A stretch of 64,000 bases of DNA from Acidimicrobiia bacterium (GCA_947476745.1 CANJRG010000011.1:78579-142578), one strand, 5' to 3'. Shown: positions 37,528 through 46,765, counted from the first letter of the stretch. Notes: generated by a model not told the origin, from the sequence alone. Program-made: numbers and translations.

Positions 37528-38310
37528 TCAGGCCACGGTGGCGTGGAACACCATGCGGCCGCTGCGGGCCCGGCTGTCGAGCCGTTCCCGCACCCGCCGG
37601 CTCAGCCGGCGCGGTCGGTTGCCGTCGAGGTGCAGCGCCCAGGTGCGGTTGCTGCTCCACGGATCGAAGCGGCGCACGTCGGTGAAGCCGGCGTCGCGCA
37701 GCAGCCCTTCGACCGCAGCCGGGTTCGGGCCCCAGTGGTTGCTGGCATCGTTGTTCATCGACGCGCCCGGGTAGTACGCCGCAGCCGGTACGTCGACGTC
37801 GAGCAGGTCGACCAGGGTCTCCACCACCAGCGTTCCCCTGGTCACCTCGCGGACCCGGCGGAGATACCCGAGCGGATCGGGGGCGTGGTAGAGCACGCCG
37901 AGGAACAGCACCACGTCGTAGGTGCCGTCGACGGCCTCGGGGGTGAGTTCCTCGACTGATACCAGGCGATCCTCGACCGTACTTCCGAGTATGTCGCGCA
38001 TCCAGTCGAAGTTCCGTCGGGCGTCGTTGCCGGGCCATTCCCAGCACCAGCGATCGGTGGCCATCACCCGCTCGGCACCGCGGGCCTCGCACTCGAAGGC
38101 GAAGAAGCCGTCGTAGCTGCCGATGTCGAGCACCGTGCGGTCCGTCAGGTCGGCCGGCAGGTGCAGGATCTCGAGCTTGTTCAGCGTGTCGTCATACCCG
38201 GGGGTACGCAGACCGTCGCCGAGGTCGAAGGTGTGGAACCACGAACGGGTGGCGATCTCCTGCGCGAGGCCGGCACGGTCGAGGTCGGCCTTCGGGCGCA
38301 ACGTGGTCAT
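37528..38310 (-). CDS. SAM-dependent methyltransferase (DUF1698/CmoB-like)
   Basis: 260 residues. The AdoMet-binding motif I is TVLDIGSYDGFFAFECEARG, motif II/III appear as VMATDRWCW and DVVLFLGVLYHAPDPLGYL. The N-terminal QEIATRSWFHTFDLGDGLRTPG is typical of the CmoB-like DUF1698 group, which act on tRNA uridines or on glycan/lipid substrates in other bacteria. Here the substrate is not evident. It is divergent from a short ABM-like gene and convergent with peptidase E. Confidence 0.85.
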   Translation of the reverse strand: MTTLRPKADLDRAGLAQEIATRSWFHTFDLGDGLRTPGYDDTLNKLEILHLPADLTDRTVLDIGSYDGFFAFECEARGAERVMATDRWCWEWPGNDARRNFDWMRDILGSTVEDRLVSVEELTPEAVDGTYDVVLFLGVLYHAPDPLGYLRRVREVTRGTLVVETLVDLLDVDVPAAAYYPGASMNNDASNHWGPNPAAVEGLLRDAGFTDVRRFDPWSSNRTWALHLDGNRPRRLSRRVRERLDSRARSGRMVFHATVA

Positions 38311-38368
38311 ACGCCTGTTCTACCAGGGGCACAGCGGCCTCCTGCGGGACCCGCGGTAGGTTCGGGAC

Positions 38369-38608
38369 ATGATCGCGGCCGAACAGTCCGGATACCTCGG
38401 CCACGAGTGGGCCCGGGACGGGCTGGGGATCACCGTCAGCTACTGGCGCAGCGAGGCCGACGCCCGGGCGTGGAAGCACGTGGCTGCTCACGTGGTGGCC
38501 CGGCAGCGGGGCCGGGAGGACTTCCACGCCGACTACCGGGTCCGGGTGGCGCAGGTCGAGCGCGAGTACGGGCCCGCTGCCCGGACCGACGAGGACCGGC
38601 ACGGCTGA
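38369..38608 (+). CDS. Short antibiotic-biosynthesis-monooxygenase-like protein
   Basis: 79 residues similar to the second half of ABM-like (dimeric alpha/beta barrel) proteins: GYLGHEWARDGLGITVSYW, ARAWKHVAAHVVARQRG, DYRVRVAQVEREYG. Family members usually have about 25 more residues before this, forming the first beta strand and helix; an in-frame TAG four codons upstream of the ATG shows they are not encoded here. It is either a shortened homologue or a remnant. Downstream gene is convergent. Confidence 0.6.
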   Translation: MIAAEQSGYLGHEWARDGLGITVSYWRSEADARAWKHVAAHVVARQRGREDFHADYRVRVAQVEREYGPAARTDEDRHG

Positions 38609-38723
38609 GTGCCGCTGGGCACCGCAGCGGTCCCGGGCACCGCGAGCGGCGCCGCGGCAGTCGGCTCGCCGGGTTGTCGGGTTGTCGGTGGCGGCTCACC
38701 GTGCCGTTACCGGGACGCCGCCG

Positions 38724-41201
38724 TCACCGGACCACACCGTCGGCCCGCAGGGCTTCGATGCGGGCGTCGTCGTAGCCGAGCGTACCGTTCAGTACCTCGG
38801 TGGTGTGCTGGCCGTAGACGGGGCCCGGCGCCACCGTGTGGCCGGGGGTGCGTGACAGCCGGAAGCGGGGACCCTCGAGCACCAGTGGACCGAGCAGAGC
38901 GTGATCGACGGTGACGAAGTGGCCGAGGTGCTGCAACTGGGCATCGGCGAGGACCTCGACGGTGTTCTGCACCTGGTGCGCCGCCACCCCCGCGGCCTGC
39001 AGCGTCAGCTCGAGGGTGGCCGCGTCCTGGTCGGCGGTCCACGCCGCCAGCATGGTGTCGAGCTCGTCGCGGCGGGCCAGTCGTTCGGCCCGGTCCCAGC
39101 CGGCCAGCTCGGCCCGGCCCAACAGGGTGGCCAGGGTCCGCCACTGGGCGTCGTCGGTACAGGCGATGGCCACCCAGCAGTCGTCCCCGGTGGTGGGGTA
39201 GATGCCGTGCGGTGCCAGATCCCGGTCGCTGTTGCCGGGCGCCTCGGCGTCGCGGCCGTTGATCTCGGCATCGAGCAGGGCGGTGGTGATGAAGTGCAGC
39301 GATCCCTCGGCCTGGGACAGGTCGAGGTGCTGGCCCTGGCCGGTCCGGCGGCGATGGTCGAGCGCGGCGAGCAGCCCTGCGAGCCCGAAGCGCGGGGAGA
39401 CCACGTCGGTGTAGGCCCCGAACGGCCCGGCGGCGGGCCGGCCGGGCCAGCGGGTGACCGCGGTGAACCCGAACATCGCCGTGGTCAGGTTGCCGTAGCC
39501 GGGCAGGTCCAGGGTGCCGGTCTGGCCGGGCAGGCAGCTCGACAGCAGGATGACGCCGGGGTTGACCTCGGCGAGGCGGCCGTAGCCGAAGCCCATCCGC
39601 TCGAGCGCTCCGGCGGAGAAGCTCTCCACCACCACGTCGCACCAGTGGACCAGGTCCCACAGCACGTCCTTGCCGGCCGGGGTGGAAAGATCGAGCTCCA
39701 GGCTGCGCTTGCCGGCATTGCCGTTGTGGAACAGCCCGCTGCCCTCGAGCGGGTGCTGTTCGTTGCCGGGATGGAAGGTCGGCGCGGTGCGGGCGAGGTC
39801 GGGCCGGGTGCGGGACTCGACCTTGACGACGTCGGCTCCGAAATCGGCCAGCAACCGCCCCACGTACGGACCGGCCACCGACCACGACAGGTCAAGCACC
39901 TTCAGCCCGGCCAACGCCGGCTCGGCGGGTGCCGTGGCCGGGCCCGACGTCGTGGCCGGGCCCGACGTCGTGGCCGGGCCCGGTGTTGCGGCGGACAGGG
40001 CAGGGGAGGCGGCAGGGTGGCGGTAGGTCGCGTCGTGCTCGCCGAGCCGCGGGGCCCGTTCCAAAGCCCGCAACGGTGTCGCCGAGGCGACGATGAACCG
40101 GCCCGGGTAGCGGTGGTCGCCGCCGGTGACCGGGTCATGGGTCAGGTCCCAGAACGCCCGGGCGGCGAGATGGTCGTTGTCCATGACCTCGCTCGGCGTG
40201 GCGACCGGGGCCAGCAAAACCCGTCGGCGTCGCGACTCCGCCAGCAGCTCGGACTTGCTGAAGCGGGCGGTGAACGCGGCGATGATCTCACCGAGGCGGT
40301 CCACCGCCGAGGCGGGCACCTCGCCGGTGAACAGTTGGGTGGCGAAGGAGGTCCAGGGCAGGTCGCGGGTGGCCTCGTCGCAACCGCCCTCCTCCCAGAT
40401 CCAATGGAAGAGGTTGCGGTTGAACTCCTCCATCGCCGCGCCGAAGACCAGGGTGATGGACACCTCGCCGTCGGTGGCCGGGTACACCCATCGGGTCCGG
40501 TAGGCGCCGTAGTCGAGCCCGTCGCCGGCCCGACGCATGGCCGGAGCCTGCCAGGCGGCGTTGAGGAAGTAGCAGAACGCAGCCTGCAGGCACGAGACCT
40601 GGGCCGAGACCTCGGCGAACTGGCCCGCGCCGGAACGACCGCGTTCGGCCAGGGCTACCAGTGCGGCCACCGCCATGTCGGCGGCGCCGTGTTGGTAGGC
40701 CTGGGGCGACCCCCAGCGCAGCGGCGGCAGGTCGGGGTTGCCGCACAGCGCCGACTGGCAGGCGGAGGCCCCGATGATGAGGTCGGTGTCGACCCAGCCG
40801 GCCTTCGGTCCGTCGAGCCCGAAGGGGGTGAGCACCACGGTGATCAGCCCGGGGTTGCGGGCCGCGAGCGTGGCGTGGTCGAAGGGAAGGTCCTCGGGCC
40901 GTCCCGACCACAGCAGCACGTCGACGGCCGACGCCAACTCGGCCAGCTCGCCCCGGCCCGCCTCACTGGTCAGGTCGATGGTGACCGATCGCTTACCGCG
41001 GTTGTACGCCAGGTGCCACAGGCCGCGTTCGGGATCGGGCACGTCTCCGACGAAGGGCGAGCGGTGGCGGGCGGCGTTGCCGCCCGGTGGTTCGACCAGG
41101 ATCACCTCGGCGCCGAGCTGGGCGAGCATGAACCCTGCTAGCTGCCCCCGATCGTCGGTGCAGTCGAGGACGCGGTACGGCGACAGCATTGGTTCCCCCA
41201 T
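38724..41201 (-). CDS. Tandem two-domain CaiB/BaiF CoA transferase
   Basis: 825 residues: two CoA-transferase family III domains in one chain. Domain 1 (about 5-380) begins LSPYRVLDCTDDRGQLAGF and domain 2 (about 430-820) begins LAGLKVLDLSWSVAGPYVGR; each has its own Asp-containing segment (QHGAADMAVAALVAL and GAYTDVVSPRFGLAGLL) and RGKRSVTIDL/AGKRSLELDL. The linker contains PATTSGPATTSGPATA from an 18-bp triplicated DNA repeat (39934-39987). Start at ATG 41201 or ATG 41189 (GGGGGA precedes the latter). Family III enzymes move CoA between acids; substrate unknown. Confidence 0.88.
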   Translation of the reverse strand: MGEPMLSPYRVLDCTDDRGQLAGFMLAQLGAEVILVEPPGGNAARHRSPFVGDVPDPERGLWHLAYNRGKRSVTIDLTSEAGRGELAELASAVDVLLWSGRPEDLPFDHATLAARNPGLITVVLTPFGLDGPKAGWVDTDLIIGASACQSALCGNPDLPPLRWGSPQAYQHGAADMAVAALVALAERGRSGAGQFAEVSAQVSCLQAAFCYFLNAAWQAPAMRRAGDGLDYGAYRTRWVYPATDGEVSITLVFGAAMEEFNRNLFHWIWEEGGCDEATRDLPWTSFATQLFTGEVPASAVDRLGEIIAAFTARFSKSELLAESRRRRVLLAPVATPSEVMDNDHLAARAFWDLTHDPVTGGDHRYPGRFIVASATPLRALERAPRLGEHDATYRHPAASPALSAATPGPATTSGPATTSGPATAPAEPALAGLKVLDLSWSVAGPYVGRLLADFGADVVKVESRTRPDLARTAPTFHPGNEQHPLEGSGLFHNGNAGKRSLELDLSTPAGKDVLWDLVHWCDVVVESFSAGALERMGFGYGRLAEVNPGVILLSSCLPGQTGTLDLPGYGNLTTAMFGFTAVTRWPGRPAAGPFGAYTDVVSPRFGLAGLLAALDHRRRTGQGQHLDLSQAEGSLHFITTALLDAEINGRDAEAPGNSDRDLAPHGIYPTTGDDCWVAIACTDDAQWRTLATLLGRAELAGWDRAERLARRDELDTMLAAWTADQDAATLELTLQAAGVAAHQVQNTVEVLADAQLQHLGHFVTVDHALLGPLVLEGPRFRLSRTPGHTVAPGPVYGQHTTEVLNGTLGYDDARIEALRADGVVR

Positions 41202-41407
41202 CTCTGCCGGCCGGGTGTCCCCTCCGGCCGGGGTCGTCACGGTACCGGACGCCGGAACGAGGGGTGGTAACGGTCCGCCGCCGGGCATGGGACTGCGACG
41301 AGCGGCGCGTCGCCCGGCGAGCTCCTGCCGGGGGATCTCCGCATCGACCCGGGTCTGATCGACGCCGGTCGACGGATGCACCGGTTCGGTGACCGATACC
41401 ATCCGCT

Positions 41408-41426
41408 GGTGTCCGATCCGGACACC
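41408..41426. promoter_or_regulatory. 19-bp palindrome before the multicopper oxidase
   Basis: GGTGTCCGATCCGGACACC (8-bp arms, 3-base centre) lies immediately before the Shine-Dalgarno sequence of the multicopper oxidase gene, in the divergent gap to the CoA transferase. It may be an operator or a leader hairpin. No copper-sensor motif I know matches it exactly. Confidence 0.35.
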
Positions 41427-41442
41427 TTGGAGGAACCGGAAC

Positions 41443-42981
41443 ATGGCGTCGTCCCGAAGGCTCGGCCTCGCTGCAGTCGTCGTCGCTCTGTGCGCTCTCC
41501 CCGCCTGCTCCGGCGGCGAGGACCGGTCGGCCGCGAGCACCCGACCGGCGGAGACGGTGGCACCGCTGTCGACCACACCCGAGGGCGGCCCGGCCGTCGA
41601 GGCCAGCTTCGCCACGGTGCAGGGCCTGCCGTTCACCGAGCCGGAGGTGCTGCGCAGCCGCAACGGCACGCTGGACGTGACGCTCGACGTACGGGAAGCT
41701 CAGTACGAGGTGGGTGGGGTGAAGGTCAGCGGGATGACCTTCACCGGACAGTCCATGGGGCCGACGCTGGTGCTCGATCCCGGCGACACCCTCACCTTCA
41801 GCGTGGTCAACGGCCTCGACGAGGAGACGAACCTCCACGAACACGGGCTCCACGTGTCGCCCATAGGCATCTCGGACAACGTGCTGCGGGTCATGGAACC
41901 CGGCAGCACCAGCCCGGTGGTGGTGAACATCCCCGACGACCAGGCGCCCGGCACCTACTGGTACCACGCCCACCTGCACGGGTTCACCGAGGCACAGGTG
42001 ATGGCGGGGCTGTTCGGGGCACTGATCATCAACGGCCTCGGCGAACGGCTCCCCGCCGAGTTGCAGACCGGACTGCCCGACCACCTCGTGGCCCTGCACG
42101 ACTACCAGCTCGCCGCCGGCAACACCATCGTCACCACCGACATCGACTCGGGTGCGCCCACCACCCGGACGGTGAACGGCATGGTCAACCCGGTGCTCAC
42201 CTCGCGGCCCGGACAGACCCAGTTGCTGCGCCTCGGGAACTTCAGCGCCGACATCTGGTACCGGCTCTTGATGGAGGGCACCACGTTCTCGGTCCTCGCC
42301 GAGGACGCCAGCCCGGCCGGGCGCGTCGACCAGCACGACGAGCTGCTGTTGCCGCCGGGGAAGCGGTTCGACGTCCTCGTCACCTGGCCGCAGGCGGGGT
42401 CCTTCAAGCTGCGCACCCTTCCCTACGACCAGGGTTCTCAGGGCGACAAGTACCCCGAGCGGGTGCTGATGACGGTGAACGTGGCCGGTGATGATAAGGC
42501 GACCCCGCCGCAGCCGACCACGATGGGAGCGCTGCCCGACCTCGGGGACGCCGTGATCGCGCAACGTCGTACCGTGGTCTTCAGCGAGAACAACGAAGCC
42601 GGGAAGTTCTTCATCAACGGCCGCCAGTTCGACGGCAAGGTGCTGTTCACCCCGAAGCTGGGCACCGCCGAGGAGTGGACGCTGCGCAACGTCACCGGCG
42701 AGGACCATCCCTTCCACATCCACGTGAACGATTTCCAGGTGATGTCGGTGAACGGCAAGCGCTACGACGCGGTGAGCCTGCAGGACATCGTGAAGGTGCC
42801 GGCGCACGGCGAGGTGGTGATCCGGCATCGCTTCGAGACCTTCACCGGGTCATTCGTCTTCCACTGCCACATCCTCGCCCACGAGGACCACGGCATGATG
42901 GCGATCGTCGACGTGAGGACCGACGGGAAGCCGGCACCGGCGGGTACCGCCACCACCATGGGCCGCATGCCCGGCATGTAG
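41443..42981 (+). CDS. Multicopper oxidase, exported lipoprotein
   Basis: 512 residues from ATG at 41443 with GGAGGA upstream. A lipobox ALPAC gives a lipoprotein. The copper sites are the HEHGLH, HAHLHG, HPFHIH and HCHILAHEDHGMM clusters (four His pairs for the trinuclear centre, Cys and His for type 1). Met-rich loops are not strong. This fits laccase/CueO-like oxidases in the cell envelope; substrates could be phenolics or cuprous copper. A pseudogene remnant of a polysaccharide gene set follows. Confidence 0.93.
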   Translation: MASSRRLGLAAVVVALCALPACSGGEDRSAASTRPAETVAPLSTTPEGGPAVEASFATVQGLPFTEPEVLRSRNGTLDVTLDVREAQYEVGGVKVSGMTFTGQSMGPTLVLDPGDTLTFSVVNGLDEETNLHEHGLHVSPIGISDNVLRVMEPGSTSPVVVNIPDDQAPGTYWYHAHLHGFTEAQVMAGLFGALIINGLGERLPAELQTGLPDHLVALHDYQLAAGNTIVTTDIDSGAPTTRTVNGMVNPVLTSRPGQTQLLRLGNFSADIWYRLLMEGTTFSVLAEDASPAGRVDQHDELLLPPGKRFDVLVTWPQAGSFKLRTLPYDQGSQGDKYPERVLMTVNVAGDDKATPPQPTTMGALPDLGDAVIAQRRTVVFSENNEAGKFFINGRQFDGKVLFTPKLGTAEEWTLRNVTGEDHPFHIHVNDFQVMSVNGKRYDAVSLQDIVKVPAHGEVVIRHRFETFTGSFVFHCHILAHEDHGMMAIVDVRTDGKPAPAGTATTMGRMPGM

Positions 42982-42990
42982 CACCGGAAC

Positions 42991-43370
42991 CTAGGACCGG
43001 CGCCGGCCGGACCCGGGGCCGGTCACGTCGGTGATCACCTGTTCCCATGCGGCACCGACCCGGGTCATCGAGAACCGTGCGAGACAGTGCTCGCGTGCTG
43101 CCCGTCCTGGTTCGTCGGGTCGCTCGAACACCTCGGCGATCGCGGCCCGCCACGGCGGACGGCGTGCGATCGCCAACGAGCCGGCCGGTGACCCCGTCGA
43201 GCACGACGTCGGGCACACCTCCCACCGGGAACGCCACCGTGGGCCTGGCCGCCAGGCCGGCTTCGATCACCGCACCGGGAATGCCCTCGGTGTGGCTGGC
43301 AGGATCAGAGCGGACGACGCGGCGTAGATGCCGGCGACGTCGCGCACGGTTCCCAGGAGCCGGCAACGAT
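42991..43370 (-). pseudogene. Frameshifted remnant of a family-4 glycosyltransferase (C-terminal part)
   Basis: On the minus strand pieces of a GT4 C-terminal domain are spread over three frames: LLGTVRDVAGIYAAS, then SHTEGIPGAVIEAGLAARP with VAFPVGGVPDVVLDGVTG, then WRAAIAEVFERPDEPGR with ARFSMTRVGAAWEQV. The first shift (near 43297) fits loss of one C before AGC; the second lies near 43160. The N-terminal domain is absent and the piece is joined directly to an asparagine-synthetase fragment. Surely non-functional. Confidence 0.8.
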
Positions 43371-43831
43371 CGACCATGGCGCCGGGACGTACTTGTGCCG
43401 GAAGTACAGCGTCAGGGCGTCGCGGTCGACGGTCCGGTCGAAGGCGGGGTGGGCCCGCAACACGTCGAGCGTGGAGGCGAACACGAACTCACCGCTGCCG
43501 AGGGTGCCGTAGTACAGCGGCTTGTTCCCGAGCCGGTCCCGCACCAGGGTGAGCCGGCGCTCGCGTCGGTCCCACAGCCGGAACGCGTACATGCCGTCGC
43601 CGCGGCCCAGCACGTGGTCGAGCCCCCATCGGGCCACGGCCTCGACGAGGACCTCGGTGTCGGAGTGGCCACGGCGGACCACGCCCGCGGCGTCGAGGTC
43701 GGCGGCGAGCTGGTGGTGGTCGTAGATCTCGCCGTTGTACGTGAGCACCCAACGGCCGGCGGTGACCGAACCCGATGCCCGCGGCGGCTTCGCGGGTCGA
43801 GGATGCCGGCGATGCCGACGATGCCGCACAT
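43371..43831 (-). pseudogene. Truncated asparagine synthetase (AsnB-type) glutaminase fragment
   Basis: The start MCGIVGIAGILD (Cys2 nucleophile) lies at 43831 in one frame; after a missing stretch of about 60 residues and a frame change the sequence continues with GRWVLTYNGEIYDHHQLAAD, GHSDTEVLVEAVARWG, DGMYAFRLWDRRERRL and RDRLGNKPLYYG, all from the glutamine amidotransferase domain. It ends at YFRHKYVPAPWSI, where the family goes into the synthetase domain, and runs into the GT4 remnant. AsnB plus GT4 is typical of exopolysaccharide clusters. A large deletion removed the middle. The gap from 43832 to 44064 holds no gene. Confidence 0.82.
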
Positions 43832-44064
43832 GGCCCCTCACGGTACCGCCGCACGGGCTGGACACGACCGGTCGGAGCGGGGACGGGAACCGCAGTGCCG
43901 CAGTGCTGACGGCCGTGTCCGCAGGCGGTGCGGGTGCGGGGCCGGGAGCGATTCGGGTCGTTCGGCCCGTGACGGGCAGCTCGGCCCGTGGGAGCTGGAG
44001 GGACCCGGGAGGTCCGGGTCGGCGTGCCGGCGGTTCCGGCACGAGTTCACAGTGGAGGTTATCC

Positions 44065-44322
44065 ATGTCGTTCAAGCGGGTCAGGGTTATGGCGGTTGCG
44101 GTGGTGGCCGCTGGTGGTGTGCTGGCGGCGGCGTCGCCCGCGTTCGCCGCTTCGAAGGCACCGGCCAAGGTGACGATCTGCCACTTCGAGGACACGAACC
44201 ATGTGGGCGACGGCCGTATCGGCTCCGGTGAGGCCTACGCCGACGCTGCGGCCTGCGAGACGGCAGGTGGCACGGTAAAGACCATCGCCGCCAAGGCGCT
44301 GAAGGGCCACCGTCTGGCGTGA
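44065..44322 (+). CDS. Small secreted protein with ICHF motif
   Basis: 85 residues; ATG at 44065 after GGAGG. Signal peptide 1-28 ending in SPAFA-AS. The mature part is about 57 residues: KVTICHFEDTNHVG, a helix with one Cys (AAACETAGG), and ending ALKGHRLA. It resembles short actinobacterial secreted proteins starting with a KVTICH strand. The two Cys could form a disulfide, and the Cys-His in ICH may bind metal; function unknown. It precedes the beta-helix protein. Confidence 0.65.
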   Translation: MSFKRVRVMAVAVVAAGGVLAAASPAFAASKAPAKVTICHFEDTNHVGDGRIGSGEAYADAAACETAGGTVKTIAAKALKGHRLA

Positions 44323-44435
44323 TGCCGGGTCCCCCGATCCCGTGAGCGCCCGCCGGGTTCCGAGCCGGCGTTCATGAGGATTCGGTGAAGGTCCGTTTCA
44401 CGATCCGCGTGAGGGGATTGTGGTGTGATCTACCG

Positions 44436-46037
44436 ATGAACGCGACAGGACGCAACGTCAACCGGCGGTTACGGGCGGTGGCGGCGGCGGTGGTGGTGTG
44501 CGCCGCCGCCGCCGTGCTCGTGGCTTTCCCGCCCAGCGGCGCCCCTGGGGCGTCGGCCATGACCCGGGATGGGTCCGAACGCGCCGCGAGACACCGTCGG
44601 ACTACCACGACGACCGCTCGACCGCGGTCCACGACCACAACGGCCAAGCCCCGGACCACGACCACAACGGCCAAGCCCCGGACCACGACCACCCGGCCGT
44701 CGACCACGACGACCACCGTGCCGACGACGACCACCGTGCCGACGACGACCACCGTGCCGACGACGACCACCGTGCCCACGACGACCACCGTTCCGACGAC
44801 GACCACTGCCCCGGCGAACCTCGTCGTGTGGTGGGTGAGCCCGACCGGCAGCGACACGAACCCGGGCACGAGCCGGCAGCTGGCCCTGCGGACGTTGGCC
44901 GAGGCGTGGCGACGCATACCGATGAGTACGCCACTGACGAGGGGTGTGCGCGTCAACATCGCCGCTGGGACCTACGGCCGCGACACCCTGCCGGCCTACT
45001 TGGAGTCGCGGTGGGGCAGCCCGACGGCACCGATCGAGCTGGTCGCCGTGGACGGGCCCCGGACCGCCGTGTTGCTTGGCGATCTCAACGTGTTCGACGT
45101 GCGTTCGCTGCTCGTCGACGGGCTGCGGATCGCCCCCGGCGGCGACGCCTTCCACTGCGAGCGATGCACCGAGCTCACGTTGCGGCGGGTCGAGCTCGAC
45201 GGTGGGACCCGCCAGGCTCACGAGACGCTCAAGGTCAACCAGTCGACCGACGTGGTGGTCGAGGACAGCGACATCCACGGCGCCTGGGACAACGCCATCG
45301 ATTTCGTCGCCGTGCATGGCGGGCGGATCGCCCGCAACCGCATCCACGACGCCGACGACTGGTGCGCCTACACCAAGGGGGGATCGGTCGATCTCGTGGT
45401 CGAGGACAACGAGATCTTCGACTGCGGCACCGGCGGGTTCACCGCCGGGCAGGGCACCGGTCTGGAATGGACCATGGCCCCGCATTTCACCTACGAGGCC
45501 GAGCGGATCACGGTGCGACGCAACCGCATCCACGACACGTGGGGCGCCGGTCTCGGCGTAAACGGCGGCAGCGACATTGTCATGAGCGGCAACACCCTCG
45601 AGCGAGTGGGGGCCCGTAGCCATCTGATCGAGGTCACCTTCGGCGCCCGGGGCTGTGACGGTGACACCGCGACCTGCCGGGCCCGGCTCGCCGCAGGGGC
45701 CTGGGGGACCGACGCCCGCGACGACGGCACCAACTTCACCCGGATCCCGAACCGCAACGTGCGGATCGAGGGCAACACCATCGACAACCCGCCGGACCGT
45801 CCCAGTGCCTGGCAGCACTTCTTCGTGCCCTCGGCCTGGACCGCAGCACAGCCGGGTACGGCGGCCAACCCCGGCCCGGCGTTCGCCGACGACGGGCTGG
45901 TGATCCGGGGCAACACCATCCGCAACGGCGGACTGTCGATGTCGCTCGGGGTCGGCGGCGAGGACAGCGGCTGCGGGCCCACCAACCCCACCTGCAACGT
46001 CACCCAACTGCTGCGCAACAACACGTTCCTGCCGTGA
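44436..46037 (+). CDS. Secreted right-handed parallel beta-helix protein with Thr-rich linker
   Basis: 533 residues from ATG 44436 (a GTG at 44385 is possible). Signal-like hydrophobic segment (about 14-35), then a Thr/Pro-rich stretch with TTTTVP repeats to about residue 125. From about 135 the chain shows a pectate-lyase-like beta-helix: VEDSDIHGAWDNAIDFV, GRIARNRIHDADDW, LVVEDNEIFDCGTGGF, ITVRRNRIHDTWGAGL, DIVMSGNTLERV, VRIEGNTIDN, LVIRGNTIRN. Such proteins act on polysaccharides; no catalytic residues are identifiable. It sits beside decayed polysaccharide genes and ahead of a two-component system. Confidence 0.82.
   Translation: MNATGRNVNRRLRAVAAAVVVCAAAAVLVAFPPSGAPGASAMTRDGSERAARHRRTTTTTARPRSTTTTAKPRTTTTTAKPRTTTTRPSTTTTTVPTTTTVPTTTTVPTTTTVPTTTTVPTTTTAPANLVVWWVSPTGSDTNPGTSRQLALRTLAEAWRRIPMSTPLTRGVRVNIAAGTYGRDTLPAYLESRWGSPTAPIELVAVDGPRTAVLLGDLNVFDVRSLLVDGLRIAPGGDAFHCERCTELTLRRVELDGGTRQAHETLKVNQSTDVVVEDSDIHGAWDNAIDFVAVHGGRIARNRIHDADDWCAYTKGGSVDLVVEDNEIFDCGTGGFTAGQGTGLEWTMAPHFTYEAERITVRRNRIHDTWGAGLGVNGGSDIVMSGNTLERVGARSHLIEVTFGARGCDGDTATCRARLAAGAWGTDARDDGTNFTRIPNRNVRIEGNTIDNPPDRPSAWQHFFVPSAWTAAQPGTAANPGPAFADDGLVIRGNTIRNGGLSMSLGVGGEDSGCGPTNPTCNVTQLLRNNTFLP
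44706..44813 (+). repeat. 18-bp tandem repeat in the Thr-rich linker
   Basis: Six 18-base units (ACGACGACCACCGTGCCG, last two or three diverged) encode TTTTVP. A related Thr/Ala/Lys repeat (27-base units) precedes it from about 44631. Copy-number change would alter the linker length. Confidence 0.85.
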
Positions 46038-46090
46038 CCCGCGGGGTTCTGCCGCCTGCGGTGGGCGCCCATCGGCCAGACTTCTCGGCG

Positions 46091-46765
46091 ATGCGTGTGC
46101 TGCTGGTAGAGGATGATCCGGTGCTGGGGCAGGTCCTGCAGCGGGGCCTGCGCGAGGACGGCTACGGCACAGACCTGGTGGGCACCGTCGCTGCCGCGGA
46201 CCTGCAGCTCGGCGTGGACGAGTACGACGCCGTGGTGTTGGACCTCGGTCTGCCCGACGGTGACGGGCTGGGCCTGTGCCGGCAGATCCGGGCCCGGGGG
46301 CTGCCCACCGCGGTGGTGATCCTGACCGCCCGCGACACCCTGTCGGACAAGGTGGCCGGGCTCGACAGCGGGGCGGACGACTACCTCGTCAAACCCTTCG
46401 ACTATCCCGAGCTGGCGGCGCGTCTACGGGCAGTGCTGCGCCGCCCCCGGACGGCGGTGCCACCCGTACTGGCCGTCGGCGACATCCGGCTCGACCCCGC
46501 CACCCACACGGTGTGGCGGGGGGCGATCGTGATCCCCCTCACCGCCCGCGAGTTCGCCCTGCTGCAGTACCTGCTGCTGCACGCCGGTCGGGTGATCAGC
46601 CGCAGCGAGCTCTTGGAGCATGTCTGGGACGCCCACTACGACGGCACGTCCAACGTGGTGGACGCCCATGTCGCCAACCTCCGGCGCAAGCTCGACCTGC
46701 CCGGTGACGCGGCTCCCATTGCCACCGTGCGCGGGGTGGGGTTCGGCATCGGACTGCCGGAGTGA
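46091..46765 (+). CDS. OmpR/PhoB-type response regulator
   Basis: 224 residues from ATG at 46091. Receiver domain (1-115) with acidic pair Glu7-Asp8/9, phospho-acceptor Asp51 (VVLDLGLPDGDG), Thr79 (ILTARD) and Lys101 (DYLVKPF). A winged-helix effector domain (130-222, LTAREFALLQYLLLHAG, RSELLEHVWD, NVVDAHVANLRRKL) follows. The adjacent histidine kinase gene overlaps by 4 bp and is its partner. Target genes may be the neighbouring secreted proteins; this is a guess. Confidence 0.93.
   Translation: MRVLLVEDDPVLGQVLQRGLREDGYGTDLVGTVAAADLQLGVDEYDAVVLDLGLPDGDGLGLCRQIRARGLPTAVVILTARDTLSDKVAGLDSGADDYLVKPFDYPELAARLRAVLRRPRTAVPPVLAVGDIRLDPATHTVWRGAIVIPLTAREFALLQYLLLHAGRVISRSELLEHVWDAHYDGTSNVVDAHVANLRRKLDLPGDAAPIATVRGVGFGIGLPE

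Noticed and set aside
38901..41141. A 746-codon open frame antisense to the double CoA transferase
   Set aside because: Arises from the third-position G/C of the real gene on the opposite strand.
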